Part shown: positions 1 to 11,625 of the stretch, piece by piece
Layout of the letters: the number at the start of each line of letters is the position of its first letter
How positions within the stretch are numbered: position 1 is the first letter of the stretch
Assembly: GCF_901933205.1 (NCBI RefSeq)
Contig: NC_044572.1
Span: 75,947,465-76,011,464, forward strand
Direction of reading: 5' to 3'
Length of the DNA: 64,000 bases
DNA from: Camarhynchus parvulus
Lineage: Eukaryota; Chordata; Aves; Passeriformes; Thraupidae
Notes under the pieces: generated by a model
Databases searched by the model: none
What the model was told of the DNA's origin: nothing
What the model saw: the letters and a program-made list of their open reading frames with translations, nothing else
Position numbers and translations under genes: made by a program

Positions 1-1615
1 TTTCAAGTGCTTCTGATACCTAAAATGAAATTCTAGAGATCTATGTCTCTATGTCAGCAATGCACTTGATGCAATGTACTGTGGGAAACAATTAGTAGGA
101 AAAAAAATCCTAATGTTATAAAATAGATAGAAGTTGATAAAAGTAAGGTAAAATGCTTTAAGAATAACTACTCTGGAATGAAGTTAATAGTATTGTTCTT
201 TTTTAGGAGATCATTATTATTTTATTTAATGACTGCCTCCAAAACAAGAAGTGTGAACAAATGTTCATAAAGTATTTTCAGATATTTTGCCTAGAATTGT
301 GGCCTGGGATATCATTTGAAAAGTGATAGCCCAGCCCTGGCATTTGAAACAATTGTAGTGTAATGAATAGGAGAAAACGAAGTTCTGCTTTTTAAAAGTA
401 GAAACAATCACGTTTTTAAAAAAGTCAACCATATCAGCAGAAAAGATAGAGTAAGACCATGCTTTCCTTTCTGTCCAAGTTTGGTGTTACTATCTCTATA
501 TTCCGTTGTAAAGTGATTATCAGATTAATTTAACTTCTGTCTTTCCATTTGAGTCTTATATTATTCAGCCTAGCAAAATGATGGCAAAGGGTCAAAATAT
601 TTTCTCTCCTTTGAGACCTCGAGTGTAACCAACTTTTTCTCGTGTTATTTTCTACCCCTGTTCTGTTGAGCAAGAGGCGTGAGAGAGTGACTAGGTGAGT
701 GTCTGGTAGCAAGCCAAGGTCAATTTATCACAGGCCATCAAGCTAGAAAAATACTGATTTTGATTGTAACTTTGGCAATACTCTCAAATACAATTAAATT
801 CAGTACTATATATATAACATAAATCTAAGTATTCAGGAGAAACTTAAATATTTGGCACTGTGATATCTTTAATGATCACCAAAGTTAGAATTTGGTCCTC
901 TTTGTTGAATAATTGAAGGAAGCACAACAGTTGTTTTAGTTTTTTCCAGCTACCTTTTTCTCTGAAACTCAGCCTCTTAAATCTTTATCAATACTAATGA
1001 TGACAGAGTATATTAAATCTTCCAGCCTTTTACAACATATTTGTCTGAGAATAGCATACAACTTCAGAAGTTACTCTTTCTAAAGAAAGTAGAGTGAATA
1101 ACCGATTGTGAACCTCTGGAAAGTCTTCTGAGTGAAGCAGCGCTGCCCAGCTGTCCATAGAACAATGCCAATTTGTAATCTGTGCTGGTTTTTCTAATTT
1201 ATCTGAATGGTCTATTGTAGCTTTGCAACCAAGGAAGAAGATATGTGGGAATCTACTACTAGAAATGACTTTTATACATAAATAACAAAAGACTGTTCAC
1301 ATAAGAAGGAAAAGCAACAGTTATGACCTCTGATATGTCCTAGGTAATTCTCTTTGAGTAGAAATGAATTCAGACTAACTTTTACAGAGGACAGAAGTTA
1401 ATCCTGAAGATGACAAGTTTATGAGCTGTGCAAATGAAAATGGAGATACTATTCTTTGCTTAAAGTAAGCAGAAGGAATCCAGCAGTACTCATGACTTGC
1501 TATGTGATTTTACTCCTGTTTTATGAAAATACTTTAGTCAAAGGCTGAAAGAACTTTGCAAGCAAATGTCCACATTGATTGAGATGTATCATAACCTACC
1601 ATTACACAAGAAAGG
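1..1615. other. AT-rich non-coding DNA, nothing recognised
   Basis: No open frame with protein-like composition, no RNA gene and no repeat that I recognise. The longest frame here (530-712, minus) is 60 codons and has no family signature. Confidence 0.6.
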
Positions 1616-2089
1616 CATGGACCTGTTGGAGTGAGTCCAGAGGGGGGCCATGAAGACGAGCGCAGGACTGGAGCACCCCTCCTATGAGGACAGGCTGAGG
1701 GAGCTGAGCTTGTACAGCCTGGAGAAGAGAAGGCTCCAAGGAAACCTTACTGCACCCTTCCAGTACTTATAGGAGCTCTACAGGAGAGCTGAGGAGGGAC
1801 TTTTGACAATGGTGGGTATGCCAGGACAAAGGACAATGTCTTTAAACTGAAACAGGGTAGATTTAAATTAAATATCAGAAATATTCATTAATGTGAGAGT
1901 GGTGATGCACTGGAACAGGTTACACTAGAGAAGTTGTGGATGCCCCATCCCTGGAAGTGTTCAGTGCCGGCTTGGATGTGGTTCTGAGTGACCTGGTCTA
2001 GTGGAAGCTGCCCCTCTACATGGTAGGGCTGTTGGAACTAGATAATCTTTAAAGTTCCTTCCAATCCAAACCATTGCCTAATTCTATGG
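1616..2089 (+). mobile_element. CR1 LINE fragment, 3' end
   Basis: This is the end of a CR1 non-LTR retrotransposon, the dominant LINE of birds. It starts inside the last part of ORF2 (the stretch around 1675-1740 reads as the conserved [19 protein letters not shown] tail) and runs through the 3' untranslated region to a terminal ATTCTATGG at 2081-2089, the usual CR1 3' signature. It is truncated at the 5' end, as most CR1 copies are, and carries many substitutions and small gaps, so it is old and inactive. No poly-A tail is expected or seen. The left edge is set where the similarity to the CR1 text begins and could move by 20 bases. Confidence 0.9.
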
Positions 2090-2716
2090 TTACTTTAATT
2101 ACTATTTAATGACTATTTTAGCATGCAAATTCCCTTTTTATTTAATTCAAAAAGAGTTACTTTGCATACCAGGTCCTGTAGCAGATTTGCCCTGTAAACC
2201 TACAATACGCTACATCTGTACGAGCATATCCTTACCAGGATAGTGTAACAAAACTGGTTTTGGGACGTTATTTTCACTTTAAAATAATGTAAACACTTTT
2301 AAAAAAAAGTTTCCTAGTATCGTAGCAAGGGCCACAAAAAATATCTCTTGCCATAATTTCAACTCTGAAAGAGTTAGATTTTATTTAGCTGTCAGCTCTA
2401 ATTGTTGAGGAGCAAGAATATTCTAAAAGAAGCTGGTCAAATCCCAGCTCACACAAAAGAATACAAAATCAATAAAACAAAATATGGACATAAATGAGAC
2501 ATGGCATAGTGAGGTGAGAATATCTGGCCTGTTGGCCTTTGGAAAAGAAGAAATAATTTGTATTGGACAAGACTGACATCAGAAAAGGAGTTGCATCTGA
2601 TGTATTTGGGAAACAGTACAGAATTCTAAATGCCATCAATAAGTTGGGTCAACTGGGAAGAAGAAAGACTGAGAACTCATTAAGTAGATTTTTTTAAATG
2701 AGAACATCAGTGTAAG
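2090..2716. other. AT-rich non-coding DNA, nothing recognised
   Basis: Unique-looking AT-rich DNA between the CR1 fragment and the solo LTR. No gene or repeat recognised. Confidence 0.55.
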
Positions 2717-2721
2717 GCTTT
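2717..2721. repeat. Target-site duplication, left copy (GCTTT)
   Basis: GCTTT at 2717-2721 is repeated exactly at 3979-3983, directly flanking the TG...CA ends of the LTR. A 5-bp duplication is typical of endogenous retrovirus integration. Confidence 0.8.
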
Positions 2722-3800
2722 TGTCGTGGGTTTACAGGAAGCAGGTTTTCTGGGAATGGAGTGGCCAGAGGCCAATAGGTGTCCAGATTTTAAATTGACA
2801 CCAGGCTTGGCCACTGAGGGTGGATGCGCCTCTGAGAACACAGGGGTTAGAAGCAGAGCACTCCCTTGGGCTCTCTCTTTGATTTCCGGCCAGCAAAGAG
2901 GCAAGGCCTCCCCTGCCCGGCTTCGAGCTGGGCGGGGGAGGAAAAACCTGCAGCCTGGCAGAGGTAGGCCTGACCCCTCAGGATGGAAGGGTGGTGGGGG
3001 CACCAGGAGGCGTTGGGCAGACCCCCCCCAGGAGAGACAGAGGGAGAGAGGCCCCGAGAAGATTTGGGCAGCCCCCAGCCAGAAGACGAGAGAGGGAAAG
3101 CTGGTACAGGCCTGTGGCCTTGAAGTGATATCGGCCTGTGAAGAAGGAGGGGGAAGGGGGGAGTGCAGCAAGGAAGGAGCCTGGCTGCATGCAGAAGTTT
3201 GTTAACCCCTTTCTGGACAATGAAGACCTCACAGAGCATTTGGACCTTTCCCGGAGGGGAGATGGAGTGAATGATAAAGAGGAAATGGGCAAGAGAATGA
3301 CAGTCGGAGCAGTGAGTGAGGCTGGGAGAGTACAGAAGAGGCCGGAAAGAGATGATGGAGTAGCTGGTTGCTGGACTCTTTTTGGTACAGCCATGGACAG
3401 AACCATGCTTCCTCGCGACACAGAGGCTGCATGCAGGGGGGAGGCGATGGCTCAGAACTGAGAGGGTTCAGTTTTGAAGACCCCCCGGCCCCAGGGGGTA
3501 GACAAGTATGGGGGGGACAAGAGGTCCCGAGATGAGAGAAAACTGTGCTTTTTTTTGGAACTGGTCAAAGCACCCTTAAAAGGATAACCCTTGAAGCAGC
3601 TCTGTTCCTTGTCCAGTGGTGAGAGCGCTGGGCATGCAAGGAAGAGGTCACCATGGCCCCAAGAAGGACTCCTCTCCTCTTGATGGACTGGAATTGAGTA
3701 TTTACAGGGTGATGGATGGAGATTTGAAATTTGGAAGATGTATTGGAAATGTGGTGGGGGGGGAGGAGGAAATGCTTTTTGTGGAGTTTTCATTTTCCAG

Positions 3801-3827
3801 GTGTGTGTGTGTGTGTGTGTGTGTGTG
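3801..3827. repeat. (GT)n microsatellite inside the solo LTR
   Basis: 27 bases of uninterrupted GT alternation, about 50 bp upstream of the AATAAA signal. Likely polymorphic in length. Confidence 0.97.
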
Positions 3828-3853
3828 GTTTGTTTTCCTTTTGTAGTTTAGTT

Positions 3854-3859
3854 AATAAA
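3854..3859 (+). promoter_or_regulatory. Polyadenylation signal AATAAA of the solo LTR
   Basis: AATAAA followed by CTTTTTTTTC, about 120 bp before the LTR end, the expected place for the R/U5 part of a retroviral LTR. Used here to orient the element. Activity is not shown. Confidence 0.55.
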
Positions 3860-3978
3860 CTTTTTTTTCTAAGGTAGAGGCCTGCTTTGCTTATTTCCTG
3901 GTCACATCTCACAGCAAACACCAGGGAAGTATATTTTCATGGGGCACTGGCATTGTGCCAGTGTCAAACCATGACACA

Positions 3979-3983
3979 GCTTT
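3979..3983. repeat. Target-site duplication, right copy (GCTTT)
   Basis: Exact partner of GCTTT at 2717-2721. Confidence 0.8.
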
Positions 3984-6900
3984 ATATGTGAGAAGACAGG
4001 AAAAATGAAGAGCTGAGTAATTTTTTTTTGCTTTCTTTTATTAGTGAAGGAACACTTTCTGATATTTTTATTTCATCCCAGATCTAAGATCCACTGAAAG
4101 AATACTTTTCTTTCTGATATCTGAGATGGGCACTAAATTCTCCAATTCTATTAGGAGTCTTTCATTTTAGAAAACAAAACTTACTTGCTTACATCCATTT
4201 CACAAATAAGGGAAAACTGTATTGATTATCAAATCTTTGAAGAGTGACAGTGAACACTGTAATTGTTGATTGAAAAAGGTTATTCTGCATGTAATTATGT
4301 CTGAAGTAACTGCTTTTTAACAAAACATACAACTCACAAAGTGCAAAGAGGGGAAAAAAAGGGAGAAAATGTTCTCATTTAACATTCCCAAAACCAAACA
4401 TTTTTTATATTGCAAATAAAATTGTAGCAGTGTCTTCATGTTTTATTCTTTACTCTTAATATGTGTGTTTTCCTCTGAGTGCCTTATTTTGCCTGAGAAG
4501 CACACGGCAAGCCAAAAAATATTCTTTTGTAAAATTAATTCATTTGTAATCAATAAATACTTTTCTACATAAGGACACTAAGCTAAGTGAATAGAGTGCT
4601 CATGAGTGGAATTTTTAATGTGGGTAGCAACTCAACTTTGCATAGCAGACCCTGGAATTTTCCGGGTGAAGGTCTTATCAGAGTTCTTTGTGAAATTTCT
4701 TTCAGGTTCAGGAGAATATCAATGCAGAAGGATGTTACCCTGCATCACTCTTACGTGATCTGAATGTTTTCTGGGTTCTTTACGTAGGAGGGGGTTAAAG
4801 CCATAGAGTAGAACTGGGAAAATAAGTTACCTTGCTTTCAGCTTAAGAATTGGTGAAAGCATGAAAGAATGAGTTCAAGGACTTTCTCAAAGACTGGTAG
4901 AGATTGATTCATGCTCTAAATAGGACACATTGCTTGTAAACTGAAAAAAGCTACATTGTGATGTAAAGAAATAGGAACACTGAGGAAAAATGCTGTAATT
5001 TTTTGCCACTTCTGGAGGACTTTTGAATAAATGAGTACGAGGCAGTTTGCTCTTTTCCAAGAATTTCTTGCTGATGTTTAGATCACCTTCTGTCTTAGAC
5101 CTCAAACAGTGATTACAAAGTAGTTTTAAAACCAAAAATTCCTTTGTATCATCAGAAACTTCAAGAGGAAGTGTTTTCAATCCTTAAATGAAATGAAAAA
5201 TTAATTTGAAGTGAGCTTTCCAGTAAATTTATTCCATCTAGAAGAATAGTAATTAACATTGCTTTTTATGATCAGGCTTTTTATTTCATACTGCATGTTT
5301 TTCACAGATAAGCATTTGTGTGGTGGAATGCAAACAAACAAAATGCTTTGTATTATCCTACTACATGAAAGATGTTTAGTGCTGTGATCCTAAACTGAAG
5401 TTGAGACTAAAATTTATTCATTTTTAGTTGGTTAAGTCGCATTTTCACGTGAACCATTCTGCCCTCATCTTCCTTTCCATCTGTTTTCCCACTCTTTCAT
5501 CTACTTCTATCACCTAAAATGTAGCAATGGGAAATTTTCTTTAAGGAAAAAGAAAAAAAATCCACAAACTGAACCATAAAAAAAGTGGAAAAGTAGATAA
5601 GTTAAGAGTAGATCAGATAGCTACTTTAAGGCTTTTTCTGTGCTTTGTCCAGAAGAAGTCAGCATTTTGGAATCTAAGATGGCATTAGGTAATAGAAATA
5701 GTTCTGGTGTATCTTTAAAATTGACCAATAGCTGTTTCTAAGAAATGTGAAAATGCAGAAAATAATGTGTCTTCTGCAGACACAATTAAACCATACAACA
5801 GTGTGATCCATGGTCACAGATCCACACAAGATGTTTGATTAAGGTGGAAAGACAACTAGTTTTGTTTGCTGATATTTACCTATGAAGACACACCTTCTGG
5901 TGGTGCTGGATGTGAAAGAAATGGCTTTGTGTATTACCAACAGAATCTTAGCACCTCTTTTAGTTGCAAAAAAATACGACAGTTCTCACTGAAAAAGAGT
6001 ATAATTTTGTTTAATTTGTCACTGATGCCTCCTAAAAACCTATGAAAATATTAGAGACTATTTTATGTTGAAATGCAGGTTAAAAATTTCAAGCCAGCAA
6101 TGAAAACACAGAGAGAATATGAATAAGATTTGTGATCATAGCCTAAAACTGGTATGTTTGACTTTGTGAGAAATTACTCCATATATAACCAGAGAACTAT
6201 AATGAATATTTGCTTACAGTTAATTGCTCAATTTCTATAATACACAATAGAGGGAAGTACAAAAGAGATTAATCATTTGATCTTCAAGGTTGTGTAATCA
6301 AAGTTTTCAATAATTTTTTCCCTTCCTGCTTAAACAGTTACAAATTTACAGGGGATATTTCATTTTGAAAGCATTGAATGCCACAAAATAATGAGACATG
6401 CCCCTACATGATGGTTATACTTTGGAGATGAAGATATCTTAAACTATTATTCATGTAATAGAAGTTATACTCTTTCATGGAAAGGTAGTTGCCCAGAAAC
6501 TATTTTGTCAATGAAATAATTTTCTTCTTTTTATTTCTTTTTTTTCCCAGACTTTTAAAATTAGGAAAATTTTACTTTTACAGTTATTACTGGAATATTA
6601 AATACTGTGGGTTTCATACAGAAGTTATGGTCGTGTTTCAAAAGGTCACTTGTAACCAAAAAAACCCTTCACAAAGCAACCCCCTTTTTTATACTTTATT
6701 GGCAGGGTACTTTCCAAGAAATATATTTCAAGTAAATGAAAATATTTAATTAGGCAGCATGTAAACTGGTCTGTGTGGGTGGGTCACTGTCACAGGTGAT
6801 AACACCTAGTAGACTTCTAAGTAGATATGAGAACATGTGTGAGTGAAAGTAAAAAAAGCTCTGCCAGTCTTTGTGTGGAGAGTGATAAATTTGTGCATCA

Positions 6901-9241
6901 CTGATATCTGGAAGGGATTACAGCTGTAGAACTATGTGTGGCTGTTGGATGCATTATGGGCTCCTCCCTGGCATTATCTTCTGAAACTATTCTGTATTAT
7001 TAATTTTTTCAGTACTATATGCATTACTGATCTTTCCCATACTGCACGTCTCACATCCCAGCTTTTATGGAAATTATGGAAATGTTAGAATTGCTGTTAC
7101 TACTGACTGAGTTAGATGATATATTTATGATATGGGTTGTTGCTCTTTTGATTTATTAATAGATTGATATTCTTATAAATAGAATAGAAAACGCCTCCTA
7201 AACCAGACTTTGCACATCTGATGCTGGTTTTTCCTTGCCCTATTCTTCCACAGATGTAAAACATTATATTTTTAAGAGGATTATCTAATTTTTGCTCTGT
7301 AACAGATAATTTGACAGTCACAACAGAAAATTTAAGAATGAGAGTTGAACACAATATGATACAAAAAATATTGGAGTATATATTTTGTATTTTAAGAATT
7401 CTACATCATATTGTCATCTTTGTCCTTGTTTTGAAGTTTGTCAGATAGAGAAACTCAAAAAGATGCAGAATTTATTTCATCCCATATTGTAAATTACCAA
7501 AACTGATGACTTTTTGAATATTGGATTGATATTTAGTGAATTTGAGGTTTACACTTGATTAAAAGATATGTATTTACCAAATAGGTCTCTATAGTTAATT
7601 TGTTTTGGAAAGATTTGCTCCCTGCCCATCATTAATTTATTTAAGTGAAAGATGTATAGGACACCTGATTAGTTGATTTCATTTAATGGTTGAGGTTGCA
7701 CTGGAGAGGACATAAATAGTTTGTTAGATAAAATTTTACACTCTCCAGATTTTGAGGCGCCCCACTATTTTTTGGTCTGCAACTATGTGAAATGTAGAGA
7801 CTATCTGGCAGTACTGACTACAAAAGGCTTGATTGCAGTTCTCCTTGTAGCTGGAAATAGGGTTCTCAAATCTCCTCCAAATAGTCATAGAATAGAGACT
7901 GTGAGAGACATTACCAGTTTATGGATAAAAATGTGGTCTGCTTCAATCCTATCACTATTTCAGTTGAAAATTTGTGAAAAGTCTTATTTCTTCTAGATTT
8001 AACACTATGGTGTATAGCTTGATTTTCATGCCTGTTGTCCTTTTCTTTCATTCAGCAATAGAGTGGTAGACAAATAAAAAAACACTGTTAAAAAATGGAA
8101 GTTAATCTCTAGGTGTTTATCTTGGATGTTCAGTATGTACCTGACTGTCTTCTGGTGAAACAGCTCTCCCAACAGTTCAGTTTACACTGCTGTGGGATTT
8201 GCCTGCTCTTCCAGAGTGTTTTTTGTATATTGGCCTTATTGTGTCTCTATGAACATTTCCATTTGCTGTTGCCCTCAATCTCCAGCACTGCCTGCTCACC
8301 TGTCTGCAGCTGGACTTGGTTTTCCTCACTTCTACAGTCACGCTGCTCTCGCTTTACAAAACAGTTCTGTCTCTGTGGACCATGACCTGTTTGCACCATA
8401 CATGCCATTCGGCCAAGGAAAATTTTTCATGTATGTAAACCTTTGGAAATATTATCTTTACTATTTTCTCAGAGATCTTTGAGAGTGTGCTATGTTCTGA
8501 ATCAATTTTTGAAATGTAAACTGAGTAATGAATGTGTTTCTCAATATCACAATGCAATAATATTCCAACATCTTTTTTACATAACAGCATTTTATTAAAT
8601 TTTAAAAAGTTAAATTTTCGCTTCTTTTGCTTAATAAAAGTAATACCAGAATAGTTTATTTTATTAGACTTCAAAGGATTTTACTCAGAGCTTCAAATAA
8701 TTATAATTTAAAATATGAATGTAAGCCTTTAAAACAATTTTGTGATGTTAGTATTTAGATACAATTATGAAAACATTTTGTTGGCCATTATTATAGCATA
8801 ATAATAAAGAGAACAATAGATTCATAGTGAGCATGTGAGCATGTCAAGCCTGAAAGTCATCATGAAGCTTTTGATAGACAGAAAAGTAATTTCTTTTTTT
8901 TTTTTTTCTAATTAGAGGGTTGGTATTGATGTCATAACTGTATATTGTTCTCTCTGATTATTAACATTTTTACTGCTGTGTTTAAAATGATAATAATAGT
9001 GTTAAAAGGAAAACCTCTCAAGTGATTGCAAGGAGGACTAGGAGAAAGCCACCTTCAAATTAGAAGTACTGAAACGTAAGTTCAGTTGATTTACCCTTCA
9101 GCTAAAATAAGAAGGTAGCTCTAGATTTGACATTAAGTCCTGTGTAGAATACATGATAAAACTAAATATAGAGGCAGAATTCTCATTTACATAATCTGCG
9201 TCCAGGTTCCTTTTTCCTTCCTATATATCAATAGAAAGAGA
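3984..9241. other. AT-rich non-coding DNA, about 5.3 kb
   Basis: No coding frame longer than about 106 codons and none with recognisable protein motifs. I see no RNA gene and no clear transposable element, only short homopolymer runs such as the T tract near 8892-8908. Confidence 0.55.
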
Positions 9242-9246
9242 ATGTA
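9242..9246. repeat. Target-site duplication of the provirus, left copy (ATGTA)
   Basis: ATGTA directly precedes the TG of the left LTR and is repeated exactly at 14604-14608 after the CA of the right LTR. This fixes both outer ends of the insertion. Confidence 0.93.
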
Positions 9247-9932
9247 TGTTTTGGTTTAGAGCAAAATTTTGGGAGAGAGAGAGAGAGAGTCTCTAGAGGG
9301 GCTCTAGTAGGAGGATAAATTCAATCGGCTTTTCTCTCTCTCAACTAGTCTGGGAGAAAATACTTCTTTGAAGAAAAGTGGAAAAAAGCTGTTTATTAAA
9401 CAATAGAACTTAACAATATTAAAACAATAAAACTCTTTGCTGCTCTAAAAGAGATGACTAATTGAGAAAACCCCCCCCCGGTTGCAGCCTAGCTCACTCA
9501 GTCTCTTATCAGTCTTTTTGGTGCTGGAATTCTCACAGGCCAGGCCCGGCCTGGCCCGGTGGCCACAGGTGTGAGCTGCCGGTGCTTCCCTGGGTGTTCA
9601 GTCTAGAGCAGGTTCTAAGAGGTTTAAAGAAAAGGAAAAGAAAAAACTACAGTCTAGGGACTCTTCTTTGCTTCAGCTAGCTAAAACTAACTAAAAGCAA
9701 AAGGAGAGCTCTCTGTCTTGCCGTCTGTCTGTCCGCAGACAACACAGTCCTGGAGCAGGAATGCGGGGGAGTATGTGCAATGTCTGAGCGAAGAAAAAAA
9801 AGAACTGTGCGATTCTTCTCTCTCCTTTTTCACTCTCTGCAACAAGTCTTAAAGGTGCAAAACTTATTATTATTCAGCATAAACTAATGAGACGATTTGG
9901 GGATAAAAGCATCATATAGTCAACTCAGGACA
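9247..9932 (-). repeat. 3' LTR of the provirus (686 bp, edited copy)
   Basis: Starts TGTTTTGG and ends GGACA on the plus strand. It aligns end to end with 13919-14603, with 15 substitutions and one extra C in a C run (nine C at 9471-9479 against eight). At all 15 sites this copy has T where the other has C on the plus strand, i.e. A where the other has G in the sense strand. Fourteen of the 15 sites are GG to AG; the one at 9250 is GA to AA. The reverse complement carries TTTAATAAAC about 150 bases before the LTR end as a likely polyadenylation signal. Confidence 0.96.
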
Positions 9933-9950
9933 TTCTACTCCTTATCTCTA
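9933..9950 (-). other. Candidate polypurine tract
   Basis: On the sense strand the bases directly before the 3' LTR read AGATAAGGAGTAGAA, purine-rich apart from two T. This is where the plus-strand primer tract must lie. The T interruptions are not of the editing type, so the tract may simply be imperfect. Confidence 0.55.
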
Positions 9951-10079
9951 TATCGCCTGCTTACTACTAAAACTAATACAAATTTAACTCTACAAACACA
10001 TACATTATACATCTATTATACAGCTATACACAGACGATGGTAACAGCATTCAGCAAACAGTGATATTTACACATAGGTC
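9951..10079 (-). other. Non-coding 3' part of the provirus; no env
   Basis: Between the end of the integrase frame and the purine tract there are only about 130 bases without a coding frame. There is no room for an envelope gene and no surface or transmembrane glycoprotein motif. An env-less layout is normal for ERV-L-type elements and fits spread within cells rather than between them. Confidence 0.75.
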
Positions 10080-10935
10080 TCACTCAACAATCAGATCTCT
10101 CTGAGGTACACATCGTGTTCTCTCATCTCTTTGCATTATCTACTATGTGTAACTTGGTCTCTGAGCAAAAACAACTCTACGAATGGGTTTGTCTGTATTC
10201 GAGGCAGAATTAATCTAAACTGTCTTCTTTAACAAACTTCTGACATTACTACTGGACTTTGTCTCTATTTACTCTATGCAAAACCAGATTGGGCAGGGCT
10301 CACTCGGTTAGTAGAGCCGGGTATACTAACTAGGTGGCCTTTGCCAGATGCTGCTCTCGTTTTTGAAAGATCTCTCACTTAATCTTCAATGTGGTTTTAA
10401 CAGTCTGTTTACTCTCTACTTTGCTTGCAGCTGGTGCGTGGTAGGGGATGTGGTACACTCACTCAATACTATGTTCTTTTAGCCCAAGTGCTGATAAGGC
10501 TGTTCTTAAAATGAGTCTCGTTGTCTGACTCAATCCTTTCAGGGGTACTATGTCTCTACAGAATTTGCTTTTCCAGGCCCAGGATAGTGTTACGGGCAGT
10601 GGCATGAGGCACAGGGTAGGTTTCCAGCCATCTAGTGGTGGCTTTTACTATTGTGAGCACGTAGCGCTTGCCTTGCTGTCTGGGGCAGTGTGATGTAGTC
10701 AATCTGCAGGCTTCTCCATACTTTACTTAGACTACCGCTCACTATACTACGGGGCTTCAATCGCTTGGCGTGTTTGATGGCAGCACATGTTTCACAGTCA
10801 TGGATAACTTGAGAAATACTGTCTATGGTTAGATCTACTCTTCGGTCTCGTGCTTACTTATAGGTGGCATTTCTACTCTGATGGCTTGAGGCATCATGGG
10901 CTCATCGAGCTAGGAATAACTCTCTCTTATGTTGC
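10080..10935 (-). pseudogene. Retroviral integrase remnant (edited, frameshifted)
   Basis: Integrase joins the DNA copy to the host chromosome. Reading the minus strand, the zinc-binding part shows a His pair at 10878-10901 (HDASSH) and a Cys pair at 10782-10802 (CETC). The catalytic core shows an Asp in QIDYI at 10695-10706, an Asp in ESDNE at 10517-10528, and a Glu at 10414-10416 following HIPYHAPA, so the D,D,E residues can all be placed. The frame is broken by many TAG/TGA/TAA codons at positions that fit tryptophan. At least two small frameshifts are not explained by base editing: one just after the first catalytic Asp, and one in an A run near 10480. The CC count on the plus strand is very low here: 4 CC against 18 GG in 10081-10440. 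Confidence 0.9.
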
Positions 10936-10944
10936 CAATCTAAG

Positions 10945-11570
10945 TCTATCTTTGACACTTCTATCTTTGCAGCTTGGTCTACTTGCTCATTATTTTGGTG
11001 TTCTTCATTAGCTCGACTCTTGGGGACATGGGCATCAACATGACGGACTTTTACAGGTAGCTTCTCTAACTGAGCGGCAATGTCTTTCTATTCATCAGCA
11101 GCTTAGATCGGTTTTCTTTTACGCTGCCAGTTGGCCTTTTTCTACCTTTCTAGCTATCTCTACAGTGCGTTGGCTACCATCCATGAATCAGTGTAAAGGT
11201 AGAGCTTTGGCCATTTCTCTCTCTCAGCAATGTCTAGGGCTAGTTGAACAGCTTTGAGTTCAGCAAGCTGGCTTGATCTACTTTCTCTTTCGGTAGCTTG
11301 TGCAACTTGTCGTGTGGGGCTCTATACGGCTGCTTTCTACTTCTGGTTCATTCTCACAATGCGGCAAGAACTATCAGTAAAAAGAGCGTATCGTGTATCT
11401 TCTGCTGGCAGCTGGTTATATGGTGGAGCTTCTTCAGCTCGTGTCACTTCTTGTTCTTCTTTATCAGTGAGACTAAAATTTTCACCTTCCGGCCAGTTTG
11501 TAATTATTTCTAGAATCTTAGGGCGATTCGGGTTTCTAATATGGGCGCGCTGTGTGATAACAGCAATCTA
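10945..11570 (-). pseudogene. RT tail plus RNase H remnant of pol
   Basis: RNase H degrades the RNA strand during reverse transcription. On the minus strand the frame begins with a short piece of the RT connection region (around 11540-11570, reading IAVITQRAH). It then reaches RNase H motifs: FTDSSCR at 11361-11384 (first catalytic Asp), ELKAVQLAL (Glu) shortly after, YTDSWMV at 11175-11195 (second Asp), and VDQAA further on (third Asp). The glycine usually seen after the first FTD is Ser here (GGT to AGT in sense), again a G-to-A change. Numerous in-frame TAG, TGA and TAA codons fall at tryptophan-like positions. The polymerase fingers and palm, including the YxDD box, are absent from this copy. 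Confidence 0.88.
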
Positions 11571-11604
11571 TTTGCTCTATGTGGTGCTGGTGGCATGGTG
11601 CGTA

Positions 11605-11625
11605 GAGGGAACGCACCTGAGATGT
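11605..11625 (-). other. Internal deletion junction: protease joined to RT tail
   Basis: Upstream text belongs to the protease and downstream text to the end of the RT connection region. More than 1 kb that a complete pol would have between them is missing, and the reading frame changes at the join. The exact breakpoint cannot be fixed without an intact relative. Confidence 0.8.

Larger units (their letters stand above)
2722..3978 (+). mobile_element. Solo LTR of an endogenous retrovirus, about 1257 bp
   Basis: A GC-rich block in AT-rich DNA that begins TGTCGTGG, ends CCATGACACA and is flanked by a perfect 5-bp direct repeat, so it is an LTR left after recombination between the two LTRs of a provirus. 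No internal retroviral sequence is present. The plus orientation is inferred from an AATAAA signal at 3854-3859 followed by a T run and a short 3' end, the same order as in the full provirus at 9247-14603. It also shares its terminal bases with the LTR at 44468 in inverted orientation. It contains a (GT)n run at 3801-3827 and an 8-bp hairpin at 3945-3963. The overlapping open frames on both strands between 2707 and 3846 are by-products of its base composition, not genes. The family name is not assigned. Confidence 0.87.

Noticed and set aside
2726..3461. Long overlapping frames on both strands (up to 159 codons)
   Set aside because: They lie wholly inside the solo LTR and reflect its purine-rich, GC-rich composition. 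No protein family is visible.
9951..10079. A possible env gene at the 3' side of the provirus
   Set aside because: The space is only about 130 bases and non-coding.
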